This document shows, piece after piece, positions 36,963-46,221 of a stretch of 64,000 bases of DNA. The stretch covers positions 1 through 64,000 of the forward strand of contig PKWL01000120.1 of NCBI GenBank assembly GCA_003133225.1, written 5' to 3'. The stretch is from Janthinobacterium sp. (GTDB lineage Bacteria > Pseudomonadota > Gammaproteobacteria > Burkholderiales > Burkholderiaceae_D). Numbering within the stretch: the stretch's first letter is position 1; the number at the start of each line of letters is the position of its first letter. The notes under the pieces are model-generated. The model was not told the DNA's origin and ran no database searches. It saw only the letters and a program-made list of their open reading frames with translations. A program made the translations under genes and the position numbers.

Positions 36963-37640
36963 CTACCACACGCATGGTATAAGACGATACCGGACCCGTT
37001 TCTGGTATGCCGTATAACCGGGCAGATGCCTGGCGAGGAAGCGTTCCTCGTCAATGAGTCGCCATATCAGAAATGGCATCATCGCGGCGATTGGGACAAA
37101 CCCCCAGTACGAGCCTAGCGCGAGGGGTGTGCCGAGAAGGTACAGGGATGCGCTCGCGTACATCGGGTGGCGAACGATTGCATATGGCCCGGTCGAAATA
37201 ACCTTCTGATTCTCCATGACCTCGATCGTTGCTGAAGCGAACGTGTTTTCTTGGTAGACGAGGGAGATGAGATAAAAACCAATCGCAACGAGCGCGTCTC
37301 CGGCCATAACACCCGCGAGTGGCATGATGGACCAACCAAAGCGGTGGTCAAGCGCTGGCACGACAAGAAGTGCTATGAAGGCGCTTGACGTACACAGCAT
37401 GATGAACTTCTGAGCTGGTTGCTTCTCCGCTGTCGGACCACCACTCATCCGGCGCTCAAGAAGCGCAGGGTCCTGTCGCATGAGATAGAGCGTAATGAGG
37501 ACCGATGCGCCCGTGAAGATCAACAAGTACGCCCATGCTTCCCAATAATGAACGGTCCCCGCGGGGACGAACAGCAAAAGGCCCATCACAACGGCGAGTA
37601 CGGCAAGTGCGAGCCATGCCTTCGCATTAAGATTCTTCAT
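36963..37640 (-). CDS. Isoprenylcysteine carboxyl methyltransferase family (ICMT-like) membrane protein
   Basis: This is a 225-residue inner-membrane protein with five or six helices. The family's cofactor and catalytic region is clear near residues 150-160 (GPYAIVRHPMYASA) and in the C-terminal block DEERFLARHLPGYTAYQKRV. Members methylate carboxyl groups of lipidated or small substrates in eukaryotes. In bacteria the substrates are mostly unknown, because protein prenylation is absent. A broken paralogue lies at 13182-13556. The start at 37640 gives a signal-anchor first helix (LALAVLAVVMGLLLFVP). Its function remains open despite firm family assignment. Confidence 0.88.
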   Translation of the reverse strand: MKNLNAKAWLALAVLAVVMGLLLFVPAGTVHYWEAWAYLLIFTGASVLITLYLMRQDPALLERRMSGGPTAEKQPAQKFIMLCTSSAFIALLVVPALDHRFGWSIMPLAGVMAGDALVAIGFYLISLVYQENTFASATIEVMENQKVISTGPYAIVRHPMYASASLYLLGTPLALGSYWGFVPIAAMMPFLIWRLIDEERFLARHLPGYTAYQKRVRYRLIPCVW

Positions 37641-37774
37641 AGCACCATTTGCCCGTACTCGGTAATCATCGCCATAGCCTCGACAATCTTCACCTTTTCG
37701 TCCTCGGTGATTTCAAGGTTCATACGCACACCCAAACCAGATGAGGCATCCTGGCACCGCTTCTCCCAATAAAA

Positions 37775-38185
37775 TCAGAACTGCGCCTTGCCAAGCTGGC
37801 AGGTATATTCGTATATGACTCTATCCCGCTGCGCAGCTTGGTCGAACGGCGAATTTTCGCTGAAGTAAGCTGCAAAATCTAACGTCATGCGATCAATCGT
37901 GTATTGCTCATACCGTGTGCCGATTTTACTGTTAAACGCAACGGTTTTGGCGCCGAATGTCGCCGCGACGGGCCCGAACGAAAATGCGGGCATCGTGTCC
38001 CACGCGGAATAGTTGACGATGGCCGTGCCTTTGGCTTCGTCTAAATCAATGGTGATCTTCCTATCATTAGGAGGAGGGCGGGTGCAGACAAGCGTCGTCG
38101 GGGCGGCCAGCGCTGGTTGGCAAAGCGCCATCTGCACGGCTAAAGCGACGAGCGCCAAGCCGCCGTTTAATTTTAAACTTGACAT
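37775..38185 (-). CDS. Small exported protein, unknown
   Basis: This is a 136-residue protein with a clear signal peptide (KLNGGLALVALAVQMALCQP, cut after ALA near residue 27). The mature part is about 108 residues with two cysteines, one near each end (TLVCTRPPP and EYTCQLGKAQF), likely forming a disulfide, and a mainly beta composition (RKITIDLDEAKGTAIVNYSA). AAGGAGAGATAA sets the start. No known family is recognised. It is the first of three small minus-strand secreted or lipoprotein genes between 37.7 and 39.4 kb, though each seems to have its own ribosome site and spacing too long for one operon. Confidence 0.75.
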   Translation of the reverse strand: MSSLKLNGGLALVALAVQMALCQPALAAPTTLVCTRPPPNDRKITIDLDEAKGTAIVNYSAWDTMPAFSFGPVAATFGAKTVAFNSKIGTRYEQYTIDRMTLDFAAYFSENSPFDQAAQRDRVIYEYTCQLGKAQF

Positions 38186-38836
38186 TTATCTCTCCTTCAA
38201 ATCGACGAGGCCATTGATGTGGCGCGAAGAGTCGCCAGTGTCGACAATCCCCAAAATTGCATGACTGATGAGCGCACTTGATCAAAATCGAGTTTCTGGC
38301 CTTTGATTGCCACAGTTGCAATCACCTCTTGAACCCAGATCTCATTGACCACCAAGGCAAATGCTTCCCCGCATCCCCAACTGCTTGGGCTTTACCAAGA
38401 ACAAGTCCTTGGCGCAGATGCGCCTGGGCCAGCATGACTGGCAAGAGCTTGGCTGTCATACTTTCCTGTTGGCCAAGTGGAACGTTGCCAGACACAAAGA
38501 GGCGTGCGAGGTGTGTTCATGAATAATTCAAATCATTTAATGAGCCGTATTTTTATTATGTACGGTTCACGGACGAAGGTATGCCCGCTCGAATAGTCTA
38601 GTATGGCCGATTGTAGCCGGTCGCGGGGGGCCCGTTTCGCTGCGCTGCTGGCGTTCACGGCGCGGCGATGGCCGTCTCTTTCAACAATAACGGACGGTCG
38701 ATCAGTCGCGTCGGTGGCGGCTTCCAAAGACTGAAACCCGACGTTCACCGGAACCACATTAAACCCAAGGGAGAGCAAAAGCTGACCTTCAACTTCGCGG
38801 TAACCAGTCATCCACCGACGATGGTCAATGCTATTT
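38186..38836. other. 650-base stretch between small secreted-protein genes
   Basis: Contains the weakly supported small frame 38361-38522 (+). A minus-strand open frame at 38533-38868 has no recognised features. Nothing else is seen. Confidence 0.5.
38361..38522 (+). CDS. Possible 53-residue Cys-rich small protein
   Basis: A short frame from ATG at 38361 to TGA reads MLPRIPNCLGFTKNKSLAQM and continues LGQHDWQELGCHTFLLAKW to an end ACEVCS. Its four cysteines, aromatic and charged balance and AAGGCA upstream make it look more protein-like than the alternative frames. It could equally be the end of a lost longer gene. No family is recognised. Confidence 0.3.
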   Translation: MLPRIPNCLGFTKNKSLAQMRLGQHDWQELGCHTFLLAKWNVARHKEACEVCS

Positions 38837-39100
38837 TTACTTACAGCTCGTCCCGTTAGCTGCAACAATCTTTAGAGCTTCGGTGTCCTTATCTGGATCC
38901 CATTTCGCACCGTCAGTCCATACACTGCCATTCCAGTTCATTGAACCGGCAAGTTTTCCATTGTCACAGTACACATTGCATGTAGTGCCGTCTTTGGTAC
39001 ATCCACCGCCGCCAGGCGACTGTATCAATTGATAGGATGCGGCTGAAGAAGTTGCGGCGAAGATGGCTAAAGCGAAGATGTTCATGAATGCCATTTTCAT
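38837..39100 (-). CDS. Small secreted Cys-containing protein
   Basis: This is an 87-residue protein. The signal peptide runs from MKMAFMNIFALAIFAATSSA with cleavage near residue 20. The mature part, about 67 residues, has a glycine run and four cysteines (GGGGCTKDGTTCNVYCDNGK and a final SCK), suggesting two disulfides, and a tryptophan-rich middle (MNWNGSVWTDGAKWDP). GAGGAG about nine bases upstream of ATG at 39100 sets the start rather than the frame's first codon. No family is recognised. Confidence 0.7.
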   Translation of the reverse strand: MKMAFMNIFALAIFAATSSAASYQLIQSPGGGGCTKDGTTCNVYCDNGKLAGSMNWNGSVWTDGAKWDPDKDTEALKIVAANGTSCK

Positions 39101-39236
39101 AAATATTCTCCTCAAAGATGATTTACGGCCACCGACTGCGGCCCCATTCTGTGCGATCGGCCAATGAGACGCTGCAATTGGAATCGGAAAACCAAAATTG
39201 TCAGCGTATGGTCAAATCGCAGCCTGATGATCCGAC

Positions 39237-39395
39237 TCACTGATATCGGTCACGATAGCATTCTCCGAAGATGTTCTGGGTTCCGTGATCACCATTCGTC
39301 AGGGTACATGGTTTCAGGTATGGTGTAACACCACATCCGGTCAAAGTAAGTGCAACAAAGATTAATACGGCTAAGGCGGTCAAATTCTTTTTCAT
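39237..39395 (-). CDS. Tiny lipoprotein
   Basis: This is a 52-residue lipoprotein: MKKNLTALAVLIFVALTLTG, then the lipidated cysteine in the lipobox LTGC. The mature part is 33 residues with two more cysteines (LKPCTLTNGDHG and FGECYRD). AAAGGAATC upstream supports ATG at 39395. Its size and signal are similar to entericidin-like or toxin-immunity-type small lipoproteins, but no specific family can be named. Confidence 0.7.
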   Translation of the reverse strand: MKKNLTALAVLIFVALTLTGCGVTPYLKPCTLTNGDHGTQNIFGECYRDRYQ

Positions 39396-39727
39396 AGTGA
39401 TTCCTTTCAGTGGATAGTTCGTCAGCAGCAATCTTGATCGCGGAAAGGTTGGGTTAAACCATTTTCCGTATTCTCCCCAGCCCGCGACTGTCGTTTCTTA
39501 GCAAAGATGGCGAACTGGCTACCAGCAGCCCTTGTGGGCCGGGAGCGAGACCGGCCACTTTCCCTCGTTATATCTTCTGGCGAACTAATTTGAACCGTCG
39601 GAACACCATATCAAGTCATTCTCCCGATATTGACCGCATAATTTAAAGTTGTCAATAGGCAAGCTTAGCCGTTGGATGACCGCTGCCGAGTTTCAGGTGG
39701 CAACGAATGCCCTGAGCGGCGGCGGCA

Positions 39728-40334
39728 ATGACCGCTTTGGGCAAGCGCGGTAAAGTCATCCCCGTACAAACGGATGTCATTTGGTGCGACCAGGTAAAAA
39801 ATCTGGTTGATTCCGCTATGGAGGCCCTATGGGCGCATCGACGTCATGATCAACAATGCAGGACTGATGCCGCAGTCGCTAATCGAGCGTCTGAGGATCG
39901 AGGACTGGGACCGGATGATCGACGTTAACGTCAAGGGCGTGCTGTACGGCATTGCTGCGGCGCTGCCGTACATGCAAAAGCACAAGGCCGGGCACATCAT
40001 CAACGTCTCTGACGTAGCTGGCCACAAGGTCGGCCCCGGCAGCGCCGTCTATGCGGCAACCAAGCATGCCATACTGGCCCGATCCGAAGGACTGCGCCAG
40101 GAAGTAAAGCCCTACAACATACGCACGACGGTGATTTCGCTTGGCGAAGTCGCCACGGAGCTGCCCAACAGTGTCACCGATCCGGCAGTCGTCGCTCGAA
40201 TTCACAAGCTTTACGAGGAGATTGCGATCCCAGCCGAGTCGTTCGCTCGGGCAGTCGCCTTCGCCATCAGGCCGACACGGCAGGAATTAGTGCGGCTCGC
40301 CGGCAATGTCGACAACATTTCGGAGTTCAAAAAA
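39728..40334 (+). pseudogene. Short-chain dehydrogenase/reductase (SDR), decayed
   Basis: Two frames together give a classical SDR. The first (39728 on) reads GKVIPVQTDV and [11 protein letters not shown]. The second continues [18 protein letters not shown], the conserved NAG motif, [18 protein letters not shown], and the catalytic YAATK. One extra C near 39820 (GAGGCCC where GAGGCC is expected) shifts the frame. The N-terminal nucleotide-binding region (GxxxGxG) is missing upstream. The natural stop also seems lost, so the frame runs into the cupin start. The gene is broken and an active enzyme is unlikely unless the frameshift is a sequence error, and even then the 5' part is absent. Confidence 0.75.
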
Positions 40335-40749
40335 ATGGAAATGACAATCAAACGAAGCGGCACACAACCTTCCAGCACAGGACCGGCCGAGTAATTCGCC
40401 GGCAACGCACGTATTGATCCGCTGTTCAATCCGCCGGAACCGGCGCGCGCTCTTGGCGTTAGCGTCACCTTTGAGCCTGGGCGCCAGAATCGCATGGCAC
40501 ACTCACTCCTTGGGACAAACCCTGATCGTCATCGCAGGCTGCGGCTGGACGCAGTGTTGGGGAGGTCCGGTCACGATAATCCGGCCCCGTGACGTAATCT
40601 CGTGCCCACCAGGCGAACAGTATTGGCATGGCGCCACGGCAAACACGGCCATGACGCACATTGCCATTGTGGAACAACTCAATGGCAAGACTGTCGACTA
40701 GATGGAAAAGGTCCGCGAACAATACCCGCCAAGATTCAATGCCGAATAA
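40335..40749 (+). pseudogene. Cupin-domain protein, decayed
   Basis: Pieced across frames this matches the small (R)-mandelonitrile lyase-like cupins usually found next to an SDR: start [18 protein letters not shown], then IDPLFNPPEPARA, VTFEPG, IAWHTHSLGQTLIV and IRPRDVISCPPGEQYWHGAT. Three lesions are visible: a TAA at 40392-40394 where a tyrosine or phenylalanine is expected, an extra G near 40470 that changes frame, and a TAG at 40699-40701 in place of Trp before MEKV. The histidines of the metal site (HTH and later WHG) are still legible, so decay is recent. It is paired with the SDR relic upstream. Confidence 0.75.
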
Positions 40750-40909
40750 AAGAAAACACTTATCGCAGGCCCAGGGCCTTGAAGGCTCGCAGGCTGGGAG
40801 CACCGGTAAGGCCGCGATCGCGGCCTGCAGAGACGACATTTTTGTTATGCTAGCGTCTTTTCACTGGCCGGCGCCGCTGCCTAGGCGGGCCCTATTTACG
40901 GAGTAGCAC

Positions 40910-41446
40910 ATGGTCTCTTTGCAAGAGCAGTTTTTGAAAGCCGGCTTAGTCGACAAAAACAAAGTCAAACTGGCCAACCAGGACAAGAGCAAGCAGAAGA
41001 AGGTCGAGCGCCGGACCGGCACCTACAGTGTCGATGAAGCGCGCCTGGCCGCACTCGATACGCAACGCAAGAATGCTGAGCGGGCCCGCGAACTCAATGC
41101 CCAGCGCGATGCGGCCGCCACCCAAAAGGCAATCGTGGCGCAAATTGCTCAGATGGTGCAGAAGAATCGCCAGAGCAAGGGCGCCGGCGACATCGCCTAC
41201 AATTTTACCCACGACAAGAAGATCGAACGCCTGTATGTGTCGGCCGCGGTCCAAGCGCATTTAATGGCTGGCCGCCTGGTGATCGTCTGTCAGGGCGGCG
41301 CCACCGAATTGGTGCCCAGGATTATCGCCGACAAGATCGGCGAGCGCGATGCCTCGCTCGTCGTGCGGGTGAACAAGACCAGCACTGAGATTGATGCGGC
41401 CGATCCGTACGCCGCCTTCCAGATCCCGGACGACCTGATGTGGTAG
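40910..41446 (+). CDS. DUF2058 family protein (YaiL-like)
   Basis: This is a 178-residue soluble protein of the DUF2058 family, annotated by similarity as nucleoprotein or polynucleotide-associated. Hallmarks are the N-terminal SLQEQFLKAGLVDKNKVK, a highly charged Lys-rich segment (KSKQKKVERR), a long charged helix, and the conserved C-terminal block YNFTHDKKIERLYVSAAVQA followed by PYAAFQIPDDLMW. Length is normal. GGAG ten bases upstream supports ATG at 40910. The biochemical role is not established. It interrupts a run of decayed genes and is itself intact. Confidence 0.92.
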   Translation: MVSLQEQFLKAGLVDKNKVKLANQDKSKQKKVERRTGTYSVDEARLAALDTQRKNAERARELNAQRDAAATQKAIVAQIAQMVQKNRQSKGAGDIAYNFTHDKKIERLYVSAAVQAHLMAGRLVIVCQGGATELVPRIIADKIGERDASLVVRVNKTSTEIDAADPYAAFQIPDDLMW

Positions 41447-41649
41447 CTCCGGCGCCTGCCTGCCGCAACGGGGGTCGGGCGGTGCGGCTAGCACCCGCAC
41501 AACGAATTGTACAAGTCGGACGCCTGGGTCGGCTCGACGGTCCCGGGAGCCGCTTTCGCTGCACTTATTTGCGAGGCACTGATCAAACGTCCTTAGCCGT
41601 CTGACATGACGTTGTCTCCTTTGCTTCGGCGATTCGGCCATCCGGACGG

Positions 41650-42000
41650 CTGGTTGCTCAAATTGCTGCCCGTGCCAATATCATGGCGTGGACTCCCCGC
41701 GAGGTCGTCTATCGCCCTCTAATCGATGCGCGCCCGGTGGCAAGGCGGGAAGTGTCGACCGGCATGATCTGCAACGTGCATGAGTTTGCCGCCCGCGAAG
41801 GTGGCTCATTTCGGCTCACGCTCACGTACGAACCGTCAAACCGCCAAGGTGACTGCCCGCACCGGCCGGTACCACGGCTGCTTCGTGAAGCTCGTGATGA
41901 ACGAACAGGTTGTCGAAGTGGACGAGTTCGAGAGCACGGACCCGCGCTACGCGGCGTTTTTATCGACGACATCGACGGCGCCCGCGGCACCAGCCTAGAT
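41650..42000 (+). pseudogene. SRPBCC/AHSA1-like protein, decayed
   Basis: The sequence reads REVVYRPLIDA, then MICNVHEFAAREGGSFRLTLTYE in one frame, and continues VTARTGRYHGCFVKLV and NEQVVEVDEFESTDP in another. This is the order of a small SRPBCC protein of the Hsp90-ATPase-activator (AHSA1) type. The change of frame falls near 41840, and a second shift around 41955 is likely because a third frame gives FIDDIDGARGTSLD, the next expected element. The residues after the first helix (PVARREVSTG) are also poorly conserved. Not functional as it stands. Confidence 0.65.
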
Positions 42001-42353
42001 GCGCGAACAAGTGCGCCAAGTCAACCCCGCGCCACTTCAGCGCCGAGTCGGTCGAGATCGCAATCCGTGATGAGTTGGCGGACCTGAGACTCGCCGCATG
42101 CGAACACAGATCGAGCTCACGGACGAAGGGATGAACTCGAAACTGCGTCGGCGACAACGGCAACATGGTAATGACATTCGGTGACGTTGAGGCGCTCATG
42201 ACCTAGGTACAGTTTTTCGGATGGCTGGAGCGGATCACTGCGCAGATGACCGCGTTACCAGAATCCCCCTGCCAGATATTTTGACATAAGCCGGGGCCAT
42301 GCATATAGTGATGTTCCGTAAGGCATCCGAAGCTATTAAGGACACTACCGAGT
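42001..42353. other. Intergenic stretch after SRPBCC relic
   Basis: No intact gene is seen. Short frames have multiple stops. The sequence probably contains the decayed end of the SRPBCC gene and the promoter of the acyltransferase. Confidence 0.4.
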
Positions 42354-43586
42354 ATGTTTGACCCTGTTAGCCCCTTGCCCGCCATTGCATCACTCTTTTT
42401 CGCGGGATTCACAGCCCATATATTGGCATGTAAATTCGGTCCGCCTTCCGAAGAAGGTAGGTTTGTAGCAATTGATGGCCTGCGGGGTTATCTGGCTTTT
42501 TTTGTTTTCCTTCATCACTCCTGCATCTGGTATTTTTTTCTGAAAACAGGGCGTTGGGAAGTGCCGCCCTCGAATCTTTACACGAATTTTGGGCAAGGTA
42601 GCGTCGCTTTTTTCTTTATGATCACAGGTTTTTTGTTTTTCACTAAAATCCTTAATGACAGAGTAAAAGGGACCGACTGGATAAAATTATATGTCTCACG
42701 GGCGTTACGCCTTGTCCCGCTATATTTCTTTACAATGATGTTACTTTTTTTAATGGTTGCGGTTCTTTCCCATGGTTCGCTCAATGAGTCTCCTTCCCAG
42801 CTAATATTAAATACGGTGAAATGGCTCAGTTTCACCATATTTCAGACCTCCAACCTAGACCTGAACGGTGTCAAAAACACATTTGTTATCGTTGCCGGGG
42901 TTGCTTGGTCGCTGCCCTACGAGTGGTTTTTTTATCTATCGCTTCCACTTTTAGCGCTCGTTGTTGGGAATATTCCTCCAATGAAATTTTTAGCTCTTGG
43001 AATTTTGGGAATTGTTGGTTTTGCCAAGATATATTCCATTCCTTGGCATTTATTGTCGTTCGCTGGAGGAATTTTTGCCGCGCTAATAGTTAGATTTGAA
43101 TGGTTCCGCAAATTTTCATCAAAACGGGCTTTTTCGTTTTTTCTAATGTCTAGCCTTGGCCTAGCATTCACTTTTTTTCCTTCTTCTTATGCGCCCATTC
43201 CGTTCTTGCTCATATCTTTGTCTTTTGCGTTGATCGCGGGCGGGAACACTATGTTTGGCGTTTTAAGTAGCCGAGTCTCCTTAACGCTGGGAGAAATGGC
43301 CTACAGCATTTACCTCTTGCAGGGACCGATGCTATTTGTGCTTTTTAATTTCTTAATTGGTTGGCGCAGGGCTGAACTACTGCCGGCGTCAGTTCATTGG
43401 CTACTCGTCATTCTTATGACGCCGGTCTTGGTGTCAATATGTTTTCTTACCTTTCACTTCATTGAGCGTCCAGCCATGCAAAGTGCGGAAACTGTTACTA
43501 ACCGTATTCGTTCCGCGCTACGCAGGTCCGGCACCAGGGACCAAACGATGCTCAGTAACGAAAAAAACAACAGGCATAGCCTATAG
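42354..43586 (+). CDS. Acyltransferase family 3 (OafA/YrhL-like) membrane protein
   Basis: This is a 410-residue inner-membrane protein with about ten helices. The family start is clear at about residues 40-56 (FVAIDGLRGYLAFFVFLHHS), where the histidine pair and arginine are used for acyl transfer. A further helix contains SVAFFFMITGFLFF. The C-terminal end (RPAMQSAETVTNRIRSALRR) is basic. Family members O-acetylate or acylate cell-surface polysaccharides and exported molecules. The gene is visibly richer in A/T than its surroundings, with many TTT and ATT codons, and its ribosome site is weak. This suggests acquisition by transfer. The target polysaccharide is unknown. Confidence 0.88.
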   Translation: MFDPVSPLPAIASLFFAGFTAHILACKFGPPSEEGRFVAIDGLRGYLAFFVFLHHSCIWYFFLKTGRWEVPPSNLYTNFGQGSVAFFFMITGFLFFTKILNDRVKGTDWIKLYVSRALRLVPLYFFTMMLLFLMVAVLSHGSLNESPSQLILNTVKWLSFTIFQTSNLDLNGVKNTFVIVAGVAWSLPYEWFFYLSLPLLALVVGNIPPMKFLALGILGIVGFAKIYSIPWHLLSFAGGIFAALIVRFEWFRKFSSKRAFSFFLMSSLGLAFTFFPSSYAPIPFLLISLSFALIAGGNTMFGVLSSRVSLTLGEMAYSIYLLQGPMLFVLFNFLIGWRRAELLPASVHWLLVILMTPVLVSICFLTFHFIERPAMQSAETVTNRIRSALRRSGTRDQTMLSNEKNNRHSL

Positions 43587-43986
43587 AAAGACACGGCGTT
43601 TTAAGATCAGCCGCTCCAGGCCGGTGGCGCGCTTCGCCGCCAGCTGCGCCATCAGGCGTTAGCACCCGCACCATCCCGGCACCCGACCACGACCCCACAG
43701 ACCCATTTCGGCACGGGCGGCCAGGTGCGCCGGATAGCGGTCGCGCGGGGATGCTCGACCATCAGGTTTCGGTTGCGGCGGTCGCAGGCACCACTCGACT
43801 GGTCCTTCGCGGCGCTGCGTATCGGCGCTTATCGACCCTAACTCGTCATCCACCCTTACGCGGCGAAGGTAGCAGCGTTCGCGGATACTCGCCACCGACT
43901 GCTTAACGGCTGTTCAATTCCAAGCCTTGACATGTTAGTCGGTGGTCGTTTGTGACGGTCAACAGTTACTCAAACTGAGAGTTCAT
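43587..43986. other. Intergenic stretch, no gene
   Basis: GC-rich and clearly different in composition from the acyltransferase gene before it. One minus-strand frame (43659-43895) has no recognisable features. Confidence 0.5.
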
Positions 43987-44877
43987 TTATCCGTGATTAC
44001 GGGGCAGCGAAAGCAACCAGTTTTTAAGTGCCAATGCTGCCGGTCGCAGCGCCGCGCGCCGATGGTGCACCACGTAATACGCCTTTGAAAGCGCAAGGCG
44101 ATAGGTAAAAGGTTCGCACAAAGTGGCGTCCTTGACTTCACTTTCAGTCAACAAGGCGCTGCTTAGCACGACCCCTTGACCTTGACGTGCCGCTTCGATG
44201 GCAAGCATGGATTGGTCAAAGTGCTGACTGGGAATGGATTGCACTTGCTTGACTGTCAACTGGCAAAAATGCTCCATCCAAGGACCCCAGTGGGGGTGTA
44301 ATGTTGTGTGGATCAGTCTGGCACGTTTGAGGTCGTCCGGCGTTTTGAGTTTGAGTCTCTCAGCGTAGCTCGGTGCGCAGTACAAACGCGCCTCGTCTTT
44401 GTAGAGCAGCTCCAAGTTGAGGTCTGGATCATTGCCATCAAAGTACCGAATTGCCAGGTCAACGGACTCGCGGTCGAAATCAGCCAGCGCTGTAGAAGTT
44501 CCAAGATGCAGGGAAATATCAGGGTGGCGGCTTAAGAAATCTGCCATACGTGGCGCGAACCATTTTGCGGCGAGGCTGGGTGGCATTGACAACCAGACCT
44601 CGTTTGCGTGACTCAGACGCAAGTTGTTGCTGGCGTGCTGAATGCGGGACAACGCAGGCTGCACTATGGCCCAGTAATTTAGTGCGTCTAGCGTGGGGAC
44701 CACTTGCCGAATAGACCGGGTGAATAGGGTCGTTCCCAACCACTGCTCCAGTTTCTGGATTTGCTGTCCCACAGCGCCCGGTGTCACATGTAGGTCTTCT
44801 GCGGCCAAGGTAAAACTGCCATGCTTCATCGCAGCATCGAACGCAAGCAGTGGTTTTATAGGCAGGGACGAACTCAT
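43987..44877 (-). CDS. LysR-type transcriptional regulator (GcvA-like)
   Basis: This is a 296-residue LysR regulator. Residues 4-63 form the winged helix (LLAFDAAMKHGSFTLAAEDL, then TPGAVGQQIQKLEQWLGTTL), and the rest is a type 2 periplasmic-binding-like effector domain. The phrasing LPPLxAFxAxxxxxSFTxAAxEL with GAVGxQIxxLExWLG is typical of the GcvA subgroup. It is divergently transcribed from the EamA transporter gene at 44979 with about 100 bases between the starts, the usual arrangement in which the regulator controls the neighbour. The effector is not known. Confidence 0.92.
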   Translation of the reverse strand: MSSSLPIKPLLAFDAAMKHGSFTLAAEDLHVTPGAVGQQIQKLEQWLGTTLFTRSIRQVVPTLDALNYWAIVQPALSRIQHASNNLRLSHANEVWLSMPPSLAAKWFAPRMADFLSRHPDISLHLGTSTALADFDRESVDLAIRYFDGNDPDLNLELLYKDEARLYCAPSYAERLKLKTPDDLKRARLIHTTLHPHWGPWMEHFCQLTVKQVQSIPSQHFDQSMLAIEAARQGQGVVLSSALLTESEVKDATLCEPFTYRLALSKAYYVVHHRRAALRPAALALKNWLLSLPRNHG

Positions 44878-44978
44878 GAAGTAGAAATTCTATAGTATGC
44901 TGAGTTTTAAATCGTTTGTATCCAAATCATTCCCCACGGAGAATATTGGAATCACCACTCAACGGTATCACATTCGAC

Positions 44979-45881
44979 ATGAAAAAACTTGTCTATCCCG
45001 CCTTTGCACTGCTTGGACTAATCTGGGGCACCAACTTCATCTTCATGAAATGGGCCGCCGTCTTGATCTCTCCAGCCCAGATTGTGTTGTTGCGCATACT
45101 GTTTGGATTTGTGCCAATTTTTGCGCTGGCGGCGATCCGTCGGTCGCTGAAATGGTCCCACATTCGGTATGCCCACCATTTCTTCATAATGGCTTTGCTG
45201 GCCACAGCGATCTACTACTTCGCGTTCGCCAAAGGGACCGCCATTTTGCCATCTGGCATTGCTGGAATGCTCAGCGGCGCAATTCCTTTGTTTTCTTTTT
45301 TGACCGCCTTTGTCTTTCTGCGCCAGGAGCCCATCAATCGCTTCACCTTGCTCGGACTCTTGTTGGGTTTCGCTGGCGTTTTGCTCATTGCCCGCCCATG
45401 GAATAGTGCCGGCTCAGGAGTTGACGTGCATGGCGTGCTCTACATGATTGGTGGCTCACTGAGCGTTGGATGCTCATTTGTCTACGCGCGCCGGTTTCTA
45501 GTGGACAAGGAGATCTCTCCCATGGCTCTTTCAACGTATCAATTGGGACTCGCATTGCTGGTACTGTGGCTCTTTACCGACCTCAGCGGCATCGGTCGTA
45601 TCCGGGAAGACAAAATCGCACTGACCGGCTTGGTGCTCGGTCTTGGGTTGGCCGGAACAGGTATTGCATATGTTTTATACTACTTTATCGTGCAGCACCT
45701 CGGGGCCTTAAAGGCGGCTGGCGTCACTTATATTCCCCCCGTCATCGCACTGGCAATCGGCAGCATCCTTGTTCATGAACCTTTACACAATCAAGACTTG
45801 TTTGCCATGGCGCTAATTCTTGGAGGGGTGTACGTGCTGCAAACGGGTAAGAGCCATAGCCCTGCCAAACCTTTGCAATAA
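44979..45881 (+). CDS. EamA/DMT family transporter
   Basis: This 300-residue inner-membrane permease has ten helices in two EamA repeats. The first starts FALLGLIWGTNFIFMKWA and the second VHGVLYMIGGSLSVGCSFVY; the end of the last helix reads ALILGGVYVLQTGK. Members export amino acids, drugs or metabolites. The start is uncertain: ATG at 44979 fits the family length, but a TTG at 44946 lies just after GGAG and would add 11 codons. It is likely controlled by the divergent LysR gene. Confidence 0.9.
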   Translation: MKKLVYPAFALLGLIWGTNFIFMKWAAVLISPAQIVLLRILFGFVPIFALAAIRRSLKWSHIRYAHHFFIMALLATAIYYFAFAKGTAILPSGIAGMLSGAIPLFSFLTAFVFLRQEPINRFTLLGLLLGFAGVLLIARPWNSAGSGVDVHGVLYMIGGSLSVGCSFVYARRFLVDKEISPMALSTYQLGLALLVLWLFTDLSGIGRIREDKIALTGLVLGLGLAGTGIAYVLYYFIVQHLGALKAAGVTYIPPVIALAIGSILVHEPLHNQDLFAMALILGGVYVLQTGKSHSPAKPLQ

Positions 45882-46221
45882 ACTGTGGTCGGCGCGAACG
45901 AATTTGGCCGGCCAAGCACTGGGGCGCCGCGCGCGCGCCCAACTTTTTTATACTAACGTTGTGTTCTATTTCGTCGCGCAAAGCGCGTCTCGCGCTTATT
46001 TCGGCACCTATTTCGCGGGCTTGGTGAAAGTATGGAACAGGGGTTGGCGCATGGGGTGTACCTATGTGCCCAGATATAAAGTGAACCGAGATTTTTTGTT
46101 GACAATTACCAGAGACGGTCGCTTCAGGACCGCGCGGACCCCAAGCCTGCAGCGCCGCCTCGCTGCGCCCGTTGGTCTGCGTTGATGGCGATAGGACGAG
46201 CCCCGAAGGAGGAGGAGACAA
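45882..46221. other. Intergenic stretch, no gene
   Basis: No recognisable gene or hairpin. The last 20 bases contain a strong ribosome site for the methyltransferase. Confidence 0.5.

Noticed and set aside
43659-43895. A 78-codon minus-strand frame after the acyltransferase gene
   Set aside because: No ribosome site or family; composition follows the GC-rich flank rather than a coding pattern.
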